Assembly (NCBI RefSeq): GCF_008641065.1
Contig: NZ_VTRS01000002.1
Span: 1 to 64,000, forward strand
Length of the DNA stretch: 64,000 nucleotides
Direction of reading: 5' to 3'
Source: Rhabdaerophilum calidifontis
GTDB lineage: Bacteria > Pseudomonadota > Alphaproteobacteria > Rhizobiales > Beijerinckiaceae
The number at the start of each line of letters is the position of its first letter. Within the stretch, counting starts at the first letter, position 1. Of this stretch, positions 17,123 to 26,501 are shown in pieces. The position numbers were made by a program, and so were the translations under genes. Below the pieces are notes generated by a model. It worked only from the letters and a program-made list of their open reading frames with translations. It was not told where the DNA came from and did no database searches.

Positions 17123-18811
17123 TCAGGCGGCGCGGATGGAATCGAGGAAGCCCGAGATGGCGCCCCGGAGGGCCTCGCCCTCCTGTCCGAGATGACGTGC
17201 GGACAAGAGCACCTCCGAGACCAGCGACGCGGAATTGCCGATCGCCACGCTGACATGCGAGATGTTCTTCGACACCTCGATCGTGCCGCGGGCCGCCTCG
17301 TCGACATTCCCGGCGATCATGCCGGTCGTCTCCATCTGCCGGCCGATCGCATCGCCGATCGTCTCGGAGAGCGCCGCGACCTCGCCGATCGTCCGCGCGA
17401 TGGCCCGTATCGCCTCGATCGCGCCGGTGCTCGCGGCCTGGATCGCCGAAATCTGACCGGCGATCTCCTCGGTCGCACGGCCGGTCTGGGCGGCGAGTGC
17501 CTTCACCTCCTGGGCGACGACGGCGAAGCCGCGTCCCGCCTCGCCCGCCCGTGCCGCCTCGATCGTGGCGTTGAGCGCGAGCAGGTTGGTCTGGCCGGCG
17601 ATATCGCTGATGACCTTGGCGACGGAACTGATCGATTCGGCCGCGCTGCCGAGCGCCTCGACATTGGCGTTCGTGCGCTGCGCGGCCTCTGCCGCCGCGC
17701 GCATGCGCTCGCTCGCCGAGGCGACCTGCGCCCCGACCGCGTTCATCGCCGTGGCGAGATCGCCGGTCGCCGAGGCGACCATGCGGACATTCTCGGTTGC
17801 TTCCTCGGATGCTGCGGCCACCGCTGTCGCCTGGCCGGTCGCATCGCCGGCCTCGCGGCTCATCGCCTCGGCTGCGCGCTGGAGCGCATCGACCGAGCTG
17901 GTGACGGTCTCGACCACGCGACCGACCTTGCCTTCGAACTCCTCGGCGAGCGTTGCCATGCTGGCCTTGCGCCGCATCTCGGCCTCGGCGCGCAGCCGCT
18001 CCTGTTCGGCGCGCAGCCGCTCCGTCTCGGCGAGGCTCGAACGGAAGGCCTGGACCGTTCCGGTCAGGCGGCCGACCTCGTCCTGCCGGTGCGTCTGCGG
18101 GACGGCGACATCGTGGTCGCCGTTCATGAGCGCCGTCATCACATCGCTGAGTCGGCTTATTGGAGTGACGATCCGGCGCTGCAGCACGATCCCGGCGCCG
18201 ATCAGCGCCAGCGCGATGATGGTGCCGGTCGAGATGATCTTGACAAGCGCTTCCATCGCCGTGGCTTCCATCCGCTGGGTCACGTGCTGGATGCGCGCGT
18301 TCATGACCTTGAGCATGGCATCGGCGGTATCGGCGAAAGCCGTGATCGCGCCGGCCTGTTGCGCGGCGAGCGTGGCGCGCGCCTCGGCGCTTCCCGTGGC
18401 GGCGCCGTCGAGGCTTGCGGCGAGGGCGGCCCGGAACGCCGCCAGCCGCGCTTCGGTCGTCGCAATCGCGGCCCGGACATCCTGCGGGAACCCCACCGAC
18501 ATCTCCGCGAGCTTCTTCCATTCCTGCTCGGCCTTCGCGCGGGCGGCGATCGCCGCGCGGGTCTTCGCGAGATCGGACGGATCGGTCAACGCGCCGATGG
18601 CATCGAAATGGTTGCGCCATTGGGCGCCGAGCAGGTCATAGGCATAGTTCGGCGGCACCGCCGCCTCCCAGACTGCGTCCCGGGTATCGTTGAGGAGGCG
18701 GTTGGTCATGTCGAGCGCCATCCAGCCCGCGACCGCGCACATGCCGAGCACCAGCCCGAACGCGATGATCATGTCGACGGCGAAGGAACGTTGTCTGGAG
18801 AAGATCTTCAT
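17123..18811 (-). CDS. Membrane methyl-accepting chemotaxis protein
   Basis: A 562-residue chemoreceptor: first membrane helix about 12-32, a periplasmic helical sensor domain (about 33-190), second membrane helix about 192-210, HAMP domain about 211-264 ([24 protein letters not shown]), then the signalling coiled coil with the hairpin tip around [18 protein letters not shown]. No C-terminal CheR-tethering pentapeptide is present; the protein ends LDSIRAA. The periplasmic domain resembles a four-helix bundle, so its ligand cannot be inferred. It stands alone, separated from tRNA-Val by 107 bp. Confidence 0.92.
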   Translation of the reverse strand: MKIFSRQRSFAVDMIIAFGLVLGMCAVAGWMALDMTNRLLNDTRDAVWEAAVPPNYAYDLLGAQWRNHFDAIGALTDPSDLAKTRAAIAARAKAEQEWKKLAEMSVGFPQDVRAAIATTEARLAAFRAALAASLDGAATGSAEARATLAAQQAGAITAFADTADAMLKVMNARIQHVTQRMEATAMEALVKIISTGTIIALALIGAGIVLQRRIVTPISRLSDVMTALMNGDHDVAVPQTHRQDEVGRLTGTVQAFRSSLAETERLRAEQERLRAEAEMRRKASMATLAEEFEGKVGRVVETVTSSVDALQRAAEAMSREAGDATGQATAVAAASEEATENVRMVASATGDLATAMNAVGAQVASASERMRAAAEAAQRTNANVEALGSAAESISSVAKVISDIAGQTNLLALNATIEAARAGEAGRGFAVVAQEVKALAAQTGRATEEIAGQISAIQAASTGAIEAIRAIARTIGEVAALSETIGDAIGRQMETTGMIAGNVDEAARGTIEVSKNISHVSVAIGNSASLVSEVLLSARHLGQEGEALRGAISGFLDSIRAA

Positions 18812-18903
18812 GGGAGCGTACCGATTCCGGCTTTATCCATCCGGTATCGCAGCGCCGCGTTAAGCCTTCGTTCTTTCCGGGCGATTTCGCATGGCAGCCG
18901 GGA

Positions 18904-20973
18904 TCATTGCAGCCGGACCGTCACCCGGTCGCTCTGCCCGGCCGCGTCGATCACCGCGATCTGCGTGAAGCCGGCGCCGTCCGGCGTCAGGGCCAATTCG
19001 CGCCGGCTGATCCGCCCGGAAACCGGCACGCCGTTGACGAGATAGGTAAAGGGCGGCGCGCCGCCATGGATCTTCACCACCAGCCAGGGCCGGCCCTCGG
19101 CCTCGCTGGCGCCCAGGTCGATTGCCGCGCCGTCGGGCGGGAAGGCGATCTGCAGCCCCGGCCGCTGCAGCGCCGCCGCGTTCTTGGGCAGATCCTGCCG
19201 GATATGCCGGAGCGGGGGCGGCAATTCGGCATGGCGAGCGACGAGCGCCTCGGGCGGCCGCGGGGCGATCCCCGGCTCGCTGCCGATCCGCGCGAAGGCA
19301 TCGAACAGGATCGGCGCCGCGACGCGCCGGCCGATCAGCCCCGGGACCGCGCCGTTATCCGCCTGCCCGACCCAGATCCCGATCGTGTGTCGGCGGTCGA
19401 ACCCGATCGCCCAGGCATCGCGATAGCCGTAGGAGGTGCCGGTCTTGAAGGCGATGCGGCCCGGCGCGCCGTTCTCCGGGGGCGGCGCGCCGAGCAGGAT
19501 ATCCGCGACATACCAGGCCGGAACGCGGCCGACGAGGCGGCGCGCCGGTTCCGTCCGACCGGGACTCGTGGCAAGCGGCACCGCCTCGCCGCCGCGCGCG
19601 AGCCCGGCATAGAGCGCGACGAGATCGGCAAGCGTGATGCCCAGGCCGCCGAGGCCGATCGCGAGCCCCGGCTGCGATTGCTCGGGAACGGCGATCGTCG
19701 CGCCGGATTCGCGCAGCCGCGTCAGGAATTTCTGCGGTCCGAGCGCCGAGAGCAGCTCCACCGCCGGCAGGTTCAGCGACATCTGGAGCGCGGTGCGCGC
19801 GCTGGCCATGCCATGGAACGTATCGTCGAAATTCTCCGGCGCATACCCGCCGAACCGATGCGGCCGGTCCTCCAGCATCGTCTCGGGATGGGCGATGCCG
19901 TTCTCGAAGGCGAGCGCATAGATGAAGGGTTTCAGCGCCGAGCCGGGCGAGCGGATCGCCTCGGTGAGATCGATTCCGCCCCGGCGATGCTGGGAGAAGT
20001 AATCCGCGCCGCCGATCGCGGCGCGGATCTGCCCGGTTGCGTGCTCGACGACGATGATCGCGACCGAGAGCGCCGGCCCCAGCGCCTCTGCGCGCTCGCG
20101 GGCGAGCCGTTCGAGCGCGCTCTGCCAGTCGCGGTCGAGCGTTGTGACGATCCGTCGCGCGGCCGGGTCGGCCATGGCGAGCCGCTCGGCGCGATGCGCG
20201 GCGAGATGCGGGAAGGGGCGTCGCGCCGCCGGAACCGGCTCCGCCGCGGCGCGGGCCAGTTCCGCCTCGGGCAGGGCGTGGAAGGCGCGCATCCTGTCAA
20301 GCACGCGCTGCCGCGCCGCGGCCGCGCGGTCCGGTGCCCGGTCCGGCCGCCGCGCCTCCGGGGCCTGGGGGATCGCTACCAGCAGCGCCGCTTCGGCGGT
20401 CGAGAGCCGCGCCGGCTCCTTGCCGAAATAAGCGAGGCTCGCCGCCCGCGTCCCTTCGAGATTGCCGCCCATCGGCGCGAGCGAGAGATAGAGGTCGAGG
20501 ATGCCGGTCTTGCCGAGCCGCCGTTCGAGTTCGCGCGCCCGCGCCATCTGCCGCAGCTTGGCGGGCAGGCTGCGGTCGGCGCGCGGCTCGGCGAGGCGCG
20601 CGGCCTGCATCGACAGCGTCGAACCGCCCGAAACCACCCGGCCGTGCCGGAGCATCTGCCAGCCGGCGCGCAGGAGCGCCGCGGGGTCGATGCCGGGATG
20701 GGCGTGGAACCGCCGATCCTCGAAGGCGATCAGCATGTCGAGATAGCGCGGATCGACCTCCGCTGCGCGCACCGGCATGCGCCAGCGCCCGTCCGCCATC
20801 ACGAAGGGGCGCAGCAGCTGGCCCTTGCGGTCGAGCACCACGGTCGAGCGTTCGGCCAGCGCGCCGAGATCGAGCGGCGACAGCAGCCGGGACCAGGCTT
20901 CGAGCGCGAGCACCGGCAGCGCCGCGAGCGCCGCCGCGAGGCCGAGCCCGCGCGCGAGCCGCCGCCCGATCAT
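18904..20973 (-). CDS. pbpC: Penicillin-binding protein 1C
   Basis: A 689-residue bifunctional peptidoglycan synthase. A short N-terminal membrane anchor (about 8-25) precedes the glycosyltransferase domain with FEDRRFHAHPGID (E85 catalytic) and GGSTLSMQAARL at 116-127. The transpeptidase domain has SALK at 345-348, SLN at 399-401 and KTGTS at 510-514, so all three active-site motifs are intact. The C-terminal part (about 600-689) matches the PBP1C-specific C-terminal domain. Its start overlaps the stop of the alpha-2-macroglobulin gene by 4 bp, the usual pairing for these two genes. PBP1C may work with the macroglobulin as a repair and defence unit in the periplasm. Confidence 0.95.
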   Translation of the reverse strand: MIGRRLARGLGLAAALAALPVLALEAWSRLLSPLDLGALAERSTVVLDRKGQLLRPFVMADGRWRMPVRAAEVDPRYLDMLIAFEDRRFHAHPGIDPAALLRAGWQMLRHGRVVSGGSTLSMQAARLAEPRADRSLPAKLRQMARARELERRLGKTGILDLYLSLAPMGGNLEGTRAASLAYFGKEPARLSTAEAALLVAIPQAPEARRPDRAPDRAAAARQRVLDRMRAFHALPEAELARAAAEPVPAARRPFPHLAAHRAERLAMADPAARRIVTTLDRDWQSALERLARERAEALGPALSVAIIVVEHATGQIRAAIGGADYFSQHRRGGIDLTEAIRSPGSALKPFIYALAFENGIAHPETMLEDRPHRFGGYAPENFDDTFHGMASARTALQMSLNLPAVELLSALGPQKFLTRLRESGATIAVPEQSQPGLAIGLGGLGITLADLVALYAGLARGGEAVPLATSPGRTEPARRLVGRVPAWYVADILLGAPPPENGAPGRIAFKTGTSYGYRDAWAIGFDRRHTIGIWVGQADNGAVPGLIGRRVAAPILFDAFARIGSEPGIAPRPPEALVARHAELPPPLRHIRQDLPKNAAALQRPGLQIAFPPDGAAIDLGASEAEGRPWLVVKIHGGAPPFTYLVNGVPVSGRISRRELALTPDGAGFTQIAVIDAAGQSDRVTVRLQ

Positions 20974-23900
20974 CGCCTTGGTGCCGCTCCGGCCGGTGCG
21001 GCGGGCGCGATGTCGAGCGTGCCGAAGGCCGTGCGGCCAAAGCGCTCGGGGCGATACATGTCCTCGGCGAGCGCGGCCGGATGCACATAGCGCCCCGGCG
21101 TGACGGCGCGGACGAGATAGCCGATCCGGACCGGCTTCTTCTCCTGCCCGCTGCGCTCGAAGGCGGCGACGAAGCGATCGTCGCGCGCTTCGGTGTGCTC
21201 GGCGGGGGTCACCTCGCCGAGGAAGGCGAAGGCATCCGCCGAGGTTTCGGTGAGCCGCGGATTCTCGATCTCGAGCCCGGCGGGCAGGGGATCGACCACG
21301 AGCAGTCGCGCCCCGCGCGGCCGGGCCGAGCCCACTTCCAGCACCACGACATAGCGTTCGTTCTGGCGCAGGGCGTCGGGCGCCACGATCTCGCCCGTGA
21401 GGCTGTGGATCGTCCGCGTCACCGAATAGCCCTCGTCGAGCGCCGGTTCCGGCGCCGTCGGGATGCCGGAAACGGAGAGGATCACCCGCGCATCCGCCGG
21501 ACCGTCATTGCGGATCGTGAGCGGCTTCCGGTCGAGCGCTGCCTGCGGCAGGTTGCGGTAGAAGGCGCCGCGATGCTCCTGACCGTCGATGGTGACGCGG
21601 AAATTCTCGGCCTCCTTCGCCAGCGCCTGGGCGGCCATCACCATCCAGGTCTGCTCCTGGGTCGAGGTATAGCGGGCGCGCCCGCGCATCTCGTCGAGAA
21701 TGGCGGCGACACGCTGGATGCGGGCCGGCGCCGCGTTCGTCTCGGCGAACAGGGCGAGGATGCCGGCGGAATCGCGCAGCTTCGAGCCGTAATCCGGCCG
21801 GAAGACGTCCTCGTCCCGCCCGGCGGCCAGGGTGTTCTGGGCGGCATTGTAGGCGGTTTCGGCCCGGGCGCGATCGCCGAGCAGGGCGAGCGCCGCGCCG
21901 AGCTGGGCCTTGGCCAGCGGCGAGGCGAAATCGCCGAGCTTGTTGTCGGCGAGGTAGCGCAGATCGCCCATCACCGGCCGGCCGTTGCGCGCGAGCACAT
22001 AGATCGCATAGGCGAGGCCCGAGGCTTCCTCGGCACGCACATCGCTCGTGTTCACCACCTGGTTGCGCAGCCGGTCGAGCGCGAGCTGGAAGGCGACCTG
22101 CGGCACCGGGATGTTGCGCTCACGCGCGCGGGTGAGGAAATCCGCCACGAAGGCATCGAGCCAGAGATCGCCGCCGCCGATGCCCCAGAGCCCGAACCCG
22201 CCATTGGCGCCCTGCCGCGCGAGCACGCGCTCGATCGCCGTTGCGATCCGGGTCTCGGCGGCATCGTCGAGCGCGAGATGCTCCATCGAGGCAAGCCGGT
22301 TGACATAGAGCAGCGGCATCGCCCGGCTCACCGTCTGCTCGGTGCAGCCATAGGGGTAGCGGTCGAGCGCGGCGAGCAGCGCCGGCACGTCGAGCGCCGC
22401 GAAGGGCGAGACCGTGACCGCCACCGCGCCGGAATTCGGCACGAAATCGGCGACGAGATCGTTCGAGACCGCGAGGCTCTGGCCGGGGGGAAGGGGACGC
22501 ACGATGCGGTTCACCGTGCTCGGCGCCGAGGATTTGACCGCGATGCGCAGGGTCTGCGCCAGGGTCTCGCCGCCACCCCGCAATGTCAGCGCCAGTTCGG
22601 CCATGCCGAGCCCGGTCGCCGTCACCGGCAGGGTGACCTGCGCCTTGCGGCCCTTCTCGAGCCGCAGCCGCCGCAATTCGGGATCGAGCGCCACCGAGAC
22701 CGGGCCTTTCATGTCGAGATCGAGCGCGTAATCGCCGCTCGCTCCCTCGACATTGTTGATCTCGACATGGAAGCGCGCGCGGTCACCGAGCGCAAGGAAG
22801 CGCGGCGCCGTCGCCTGCACGACGATCGGATCGCGGATCACGACATCGGCGCTCGCCTCGCCGGTCTTGTCCTTCGTCCAGGCGACGCCCATCACCCGGA
22901 CCGCCCCGTTGAAGGCGGGAATGTCGAACGAGATCCGCGCCTTGCCGTCCGCCCCCACCTTGACCACGCCGGAATAGCGCGCGAGCGGCTCCTGCGTCGG
23001 GCGTTCGCCCTTCGCCTCCGGCGCCGCGTCGCCGCCGGAGCGGATCGCGCCGCGCGCGCCCTGCATGCCGTCGATGAGATAGCCGTAGAGATCGCGCAGA
23101 TCGCCGGAGAGCTGGCGCTGGCCAAAGAAGTGCCGCGTCGCATCCGGCGCGGCGTAGCGGGTGAGGTTGAGGATGCCGATATCGACCGCCGCGACCGTGA
23201 CGAAGGCCTCCTCGCCGGGGGCGAGATTGGCGAGCTTCACGTCGAGATCGAGCGTGCCGCGCGGCCGGATCTGCGCCGGCGCGCCGAGATCGAGCGCCAC
23301 GCGACGGGCTTCGCGGCCGATGCCGAACCAGGCAAGGCCGAGCGCGCGCCCCGGCATGCGCTTCGCCGCGACATCGAGCGGCCGATGCGCCAGCGCGACG
23401 AGATAGGCGCCGGCGCCCCAATCCGCCCCGACCTTGAGCGGCACGGTCCTGCCGCCCTCGGGCAGGTCCACGGTTTCGAGATGCACGACGCGGTCGGAGA
23501 TCACGGCGAGCGTCGCCTTGCCGGCGAAGCGCGGCGCGAGGCGCACCTGCATCGTCTCGCCCTCGGCATAGGCCGGCTTGTCAAGCGCCACGTCGAGCAC
23601 GTCCGGCGTGTCGGCCTTGGCCTCGGCCACGTAGCCGATCGTGAAATCATGCGCGGTCTCGCTGTCCTGCGAACGCAGTTCGAGCCGGTAGCTGCCCCAG
23701 CCGACGCGGGCGGCGATCTCGGCCGGCGCGGTCTCACTGGTCGCGATCTCGCCATCGGCGACGCGGCGCGAGGTCTTGATCGCCTCATAGGCCCAGCGCC
23801 CGTCCTTGAAGAACCATTGATAATTCCGGCTGATGCGGGAGAGCTGCCATTTGACGCCGGCGCGCGCCACGCGCTTGCCCTCGCCCGTCGCCATGATGAC

Positions 23901-26297
23901 GGCGAAGCGCGCCGTGCCGCCCTCGCCGATCTCGCCCTCCGCGAAGAGCGGCTTCACCCCGATCACCACCCCCTTCGGCAGGATCGGCAGGACGAGCGCG
24001 CGGTTGACGGCGCGGCCGCCGGTTTCGGCGGCGGAAAGGATGAACTCCGCCTCCAGCGGCAGGGTCGTCGCCGGTTCGCTGAGGGGAATGGAGAGCAGCG
24101 CCTTGCCCTTCTCGTCGGTCTCCGCGGCCTCGATCTCGGCCTTGACCGGCTCGACCGGCTCGTCCGAGAGCCCGATCGTGTAGCCGTCGAGACCGGGGAT
24201 CGCGCTGCGCGCCGCGCGCCGCACCGTCACCTCGCCGGTGATGGCGAGTTCGGCACCCGGCGCGCCGTAGAGATAGCGCACCTCGGCGTCGATCTCGGCA
24301 TTGGCGCCGGAGCGGATCGCCGGCGCTTTAGGTTTCAGGGTCAGTTCGAGCCTCTCGGGGACGTAATCCTCGACGAGAAAGCTCGCCTCGCCGATCGCCG
24401 GCCGCTTCGGATCGGAGAAGGCCGCAACCCGCCAGGTGCCCACCGGCGCCGAGGCGACGAGCGGCACCGAGAGCGCCCGCCCGCCCGCGCCCTGGTCCTG
24501 CACCACCTGCCGGCGGTATTCCATGCCGTCCGGCCGCTTGACGACCAGCGTCAGCGGCAGGCCCGAGACGGCGACGCCCTTCGCATCGCGCAGCAGGGTT
24601 GTCAGATGCACGGTTTCGCCGGGGCGGTAGACGCCGCGTTCGGCATAGACATAGGCATCGAGCCCCTTCGGCGCGATCCGTCCGGAAACGCCGCGATCGG
24701 TAAGGTCGAACGCGCTCTGCTGGAGATCGAGGAAGCCGTAATCGTCCTTGCGCTGCGCGGTGACGAGCCCCGGCGCCATCCCGCCCTCGCCGCGCGCGAG
24801 TCCGGCATCGAATTTCGCATGGCCCTTGGCATCGGTCCGGACGGTGCCGAGCACCTCATTGTTGCGGGCGAGGAGCCGGATCTCGGCATCGGCCACCGGC
24901 GCCGCATCCGCCAGCGACCGGACGAGGACATGCACCCCGTCCTGCCCCGAGAACGCGGTGAGCCCGAGATCAGAGACCGTGAACCATTGCGTGGCGAGCC
25001 CGGCCGTGTCGCCGTCCTCCGGTTCGCCGTCGCTGGGGGCGGCCTTCGCCGTGAAATCGCCGGCCTGCGCCGCGATCAGGTAGAGTCCCGGCTCCAGCTT
25101 GCCCGTCGCCTCCGTCACGGGGAAGGCGGTCACGACATCCTTGTTGAGTTCGCTCTTGACCTCCATCACCCCCTGCCAGACCTGCTGGCCGGATTGGCTG
25201 ACGATCTCGGCCACCTGGTCGGGGCGCATCTGGCCGAGGAAATCCGGCCCGCGCACGGCGTTGATCAGGTTGCGGTCGCCGATCCTGAGCACGCGGATGC
25301 CGATCCTGTCGGTATTGACCGAGACCAGCGGCACGCCCTGCTGGCCGGTGCGCGGCAGCACATAGGTGCGGCCCGAGGCGCGCACGGAGGGTGAGCGGTC
25401 ACGGACATAGATCTCGTAATCCGCGTTTTTCAGCAGCGATTCGCCGGGAATCGCCGAGGGAATCCCCTGCCGGAGGACGATGGCGTAGCGCTCGCCATGG
25501 CGCAGCCCGTCGACGCAGATCTGCGCATCCTCGGCGGTGACGCCGAAATCGCCCTTGCCGGATACCGCGACATAGGGCGCGAAATCGACCCGGCCCCGCG
25601 CCAGCGCCTCGGAGAAGCGGAAACAGGCCCGCGGCGAGGCGGAATCGGCATCGACCTCGAACCCGGTGAGACGGAAGCCGCGCTTCTCGCGCAAGGCCTC
25701 GTAGGCGGCGCGCAGCGTCTGGTCCTCGCGCGCCTCGAGGCCGATCCGGTAGGCGGTCAGCGCCGGGCGCCACATCTCCCGCCATTCGAAGATCTGCGCG
25801 AGCAGGCCGAGCGATTGCCCTTCCTCGTCGCGGCTGCGCGCCCGCTGATAGGCGAGATAGGCGGCGGCCACCGCGCGCTCCTGCATGTCGTAGCGCTCGC
25901 GCCAGTCGCGGGGCACGATGCCGCGCGCGGCCCGTGCCATCAGCCGCCAGGCGGCGCCGTTCTGCGGCGCCGCGATCACGGCCTGGTTGGCGAGCGGCAG
26001 CGCCGCCCGCGCGTCGTTGCGCGCCAGCGCCGCCTCGCCGGCGGCGACCAGCCGGCCGATCTCGGCACCCTGCGGCAGCGTCACCTCGCGCTTGAGCCGA
26101 TCCTCGATCTGCGCGCCGGACAGCGCGAGATCATCGCGCTGGAACGGTTTCTGCGGGCTCTGCGCCACCGCGCCCCCGGCCATGAGGGCGAGCGCGGCGG
26201 CAAGCACGAACGCCGGACCGCGCCCGCGCCGCCCTGCCGGCCCCGGATAAGCGGATGCACCGGAACCGATCGAGAAAAGCCCGAAAAGGCCGCGCAT
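20970..26297 (-). CDS. Bacterial alpha-2-macroglobulin (YfhM-like, thioester-bearing)
   Basis: A 1775-residue periplasmic protein. A signal sequence with a long charged n-region ends at AVAQ (about residue 46) and shows no lipobox, unlike E. coli YfhM. It has the series of MG domains and the bait-region stretch. The thioester motif GCTEQ is intact, with C1318 and Q1321, inside YPYGCTEQTVSRAM. C-terminal receptor-like domains follow. Family role: trapping of attacking proteases by covalent capture. The start at 26297 follows GGGAGG. It is first in an operon with pbpC. The divergent neighbour is an inactive trypsin-like protein. Confidence 0.95.
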   Translation of the reverse strand: MRGLFGLFSIGSGASAYPGPAGRRGRGPAFVLAAALALMAGGAVAQSPQKPFQRDDLALSGAQIEDRLKREVTLPQGAEIGRLVAAGEAALARNDARAALPLANQAVIAAPQNGAAWRLMARAARGIVPRDWRERYDMQERAVAAAYLAYQRARSRDEEGQSLGLLAQIFEWREMWRPALTAYRIGLEAREDQTLRAAYEALREKRGFRLTGFEVDADSASPRACFRFSEALARGRVDFAPYVAVSGKGDFGVTAEDAQICVDGLRHGERYAIVLRQGIPSAIPGESLLKNADYEIYVRDRSPSVRASGRTYVLPRTGQQGVPLVSVNTDRIGIRVLRIGDRNLINAVRGPDFLGQMRPDQVAEIVSQSGQQVWQGVMEVKSELNKDVVTAFPVTEATGKLEPGLYLIAAQAGDFTAKAAPSDGEPEDGDTAGLATQWFTVSDLGLTAFSGQDGVHVLVRSLADAAPVADAEIRLLARNNEVLGTVRTDAKGHAKFDAGLARGEGGMAPGLVTAQRKDDYGFLDLQQSAFDLTDRGVSGRIAPKGLDAYVYAERGVYRPGETVHLTTLLRDAKGVAVSGLPLTLVVKRPDGMEYRRQVVQDQGAGGRALSVPLVASAPVGTWRVAAFSDPKRPAIGEASFLVEDYVPERLELTLKPKAPAIRSGANAEIDAEVRYLYGAPGAELAITGEVTVRRAARSAIPGLDGYTIGLSDEPVEPVKAEIEAAETDEKGKALLSIPLSEPATTLPLEAEFILSAAETGGRAVNRALVLPILPKGVVIGVKPLFAEGEIGEGGTARFAVIMATGEGKRVARAGVKWQLSRISRNYQWFFKDGRWAYEAIKTSRRVADGEIATSETAPAEIAARVGWGSYRLELRSQDSETAHDFTIGYVAEAKADTPDVLDVALDKPAYAEGETMQVRLAPRFAGKATLAVISDRVVHLETVDLPEGGRTVPLKVGADWGAGAYLVALAHRPLDVAAKRMPGRALGLAWFGIGREARRVALDLGAPAQIRPRGTLDLDVKLANLAPGEEAFVTVAAVDIGILNLTRYAAPDATRHFFGQRQLSGDLRDLYGYLIDGMQGARGAIRSGGDAAPEAKGERPTQEPLARYSGVVKVGADGKARISFDIPAFNGAVRVMGVAWTKDKTGEASADVVIRDPIVVQATAPRFLALGDRARFHVEINNVEGASGDYALDLDMKGPVSVALDPELRRLRLEKGRKAQVTLPVTATGLGMAELALTLRGGGETLAQTLRIAVKSSAPSTVNRIVRPLPPGQSLAVSNDLVADFVPNSGAVAVTVSPFAALDVPALLAALDRYPYGCTEQTVSRAMPLLYVNRLASMEHLALDDAAETRIATAIERVLARQGANGGFGLWGIGGGDLWLDAFVADFLTRARERNIPVPQVAFQLALDRLRNQVVNTSDVRAEEASGLAYAIYVLARNGRPVMGDLRYLADNKLGDFASPLAKAQLGAALALLGDRARAETAYNAAQNTLAAGRDEDVFRPDYGSKLRDSAGILALFAETNAAPARIQRVAAILDEMRGRARYTSTQEQTWMVMAAQALAKEAENFRVTIDGQEHRGAFYRNLPQAALDRKPLTIRNDGPADARVILSVSGIPTAPEPALDEGYSVTRTIHSLTGEIVAPDALRQNERYVVVLEVGSARPRGARLLVVDPLPAGLEIENPRLTETSADAFAFLGEVTPAEHTEARDDRFVAAFERSGQEKKPVRIGYLVRAVTPGRYVHPAALAEDMYRPERFGRTAFGTLDIAPAAPAGAAPRR

Positions 26298-26501
26298 GAT
26301 GCATCCTCCCTCTTTCCGTGCCGGAAGCGACACCCTAACACCCCCCGGGCGCACCGCAATGTGCGCCGCCGCACGGAATTCCGCGCCCGATCCTGTTGCC
26401 TCGCTGCGCCCGCGCATGCGAGCGTCGCGCGGCGGTCATCAAACATGCCGACGATGACGCTGTGACGGCAGAAGGGCGGATCACGCGGGGAGGGCGGAAC
26501 C

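Noticed and set aside
16737-17195. An open frame starting at TTG and reading through tRNA-Val
   Set aside because: It crosses a complete tRNA gene and lacks a ribosome site; the TTG is part of a TTGACA in the AT-rich patch.
20334-25394. A very long plus-strand open frame (about 1686 codons) antisense to the alpha-2-macroglobulin gene
   Set aside because: Its composition is Arg/Ala/His-rich low complexity with no recognisable domain, and it mirrors the codon pattern of the real minus-strand gene, which has a signal peptide, thioester motif and ribosome site.
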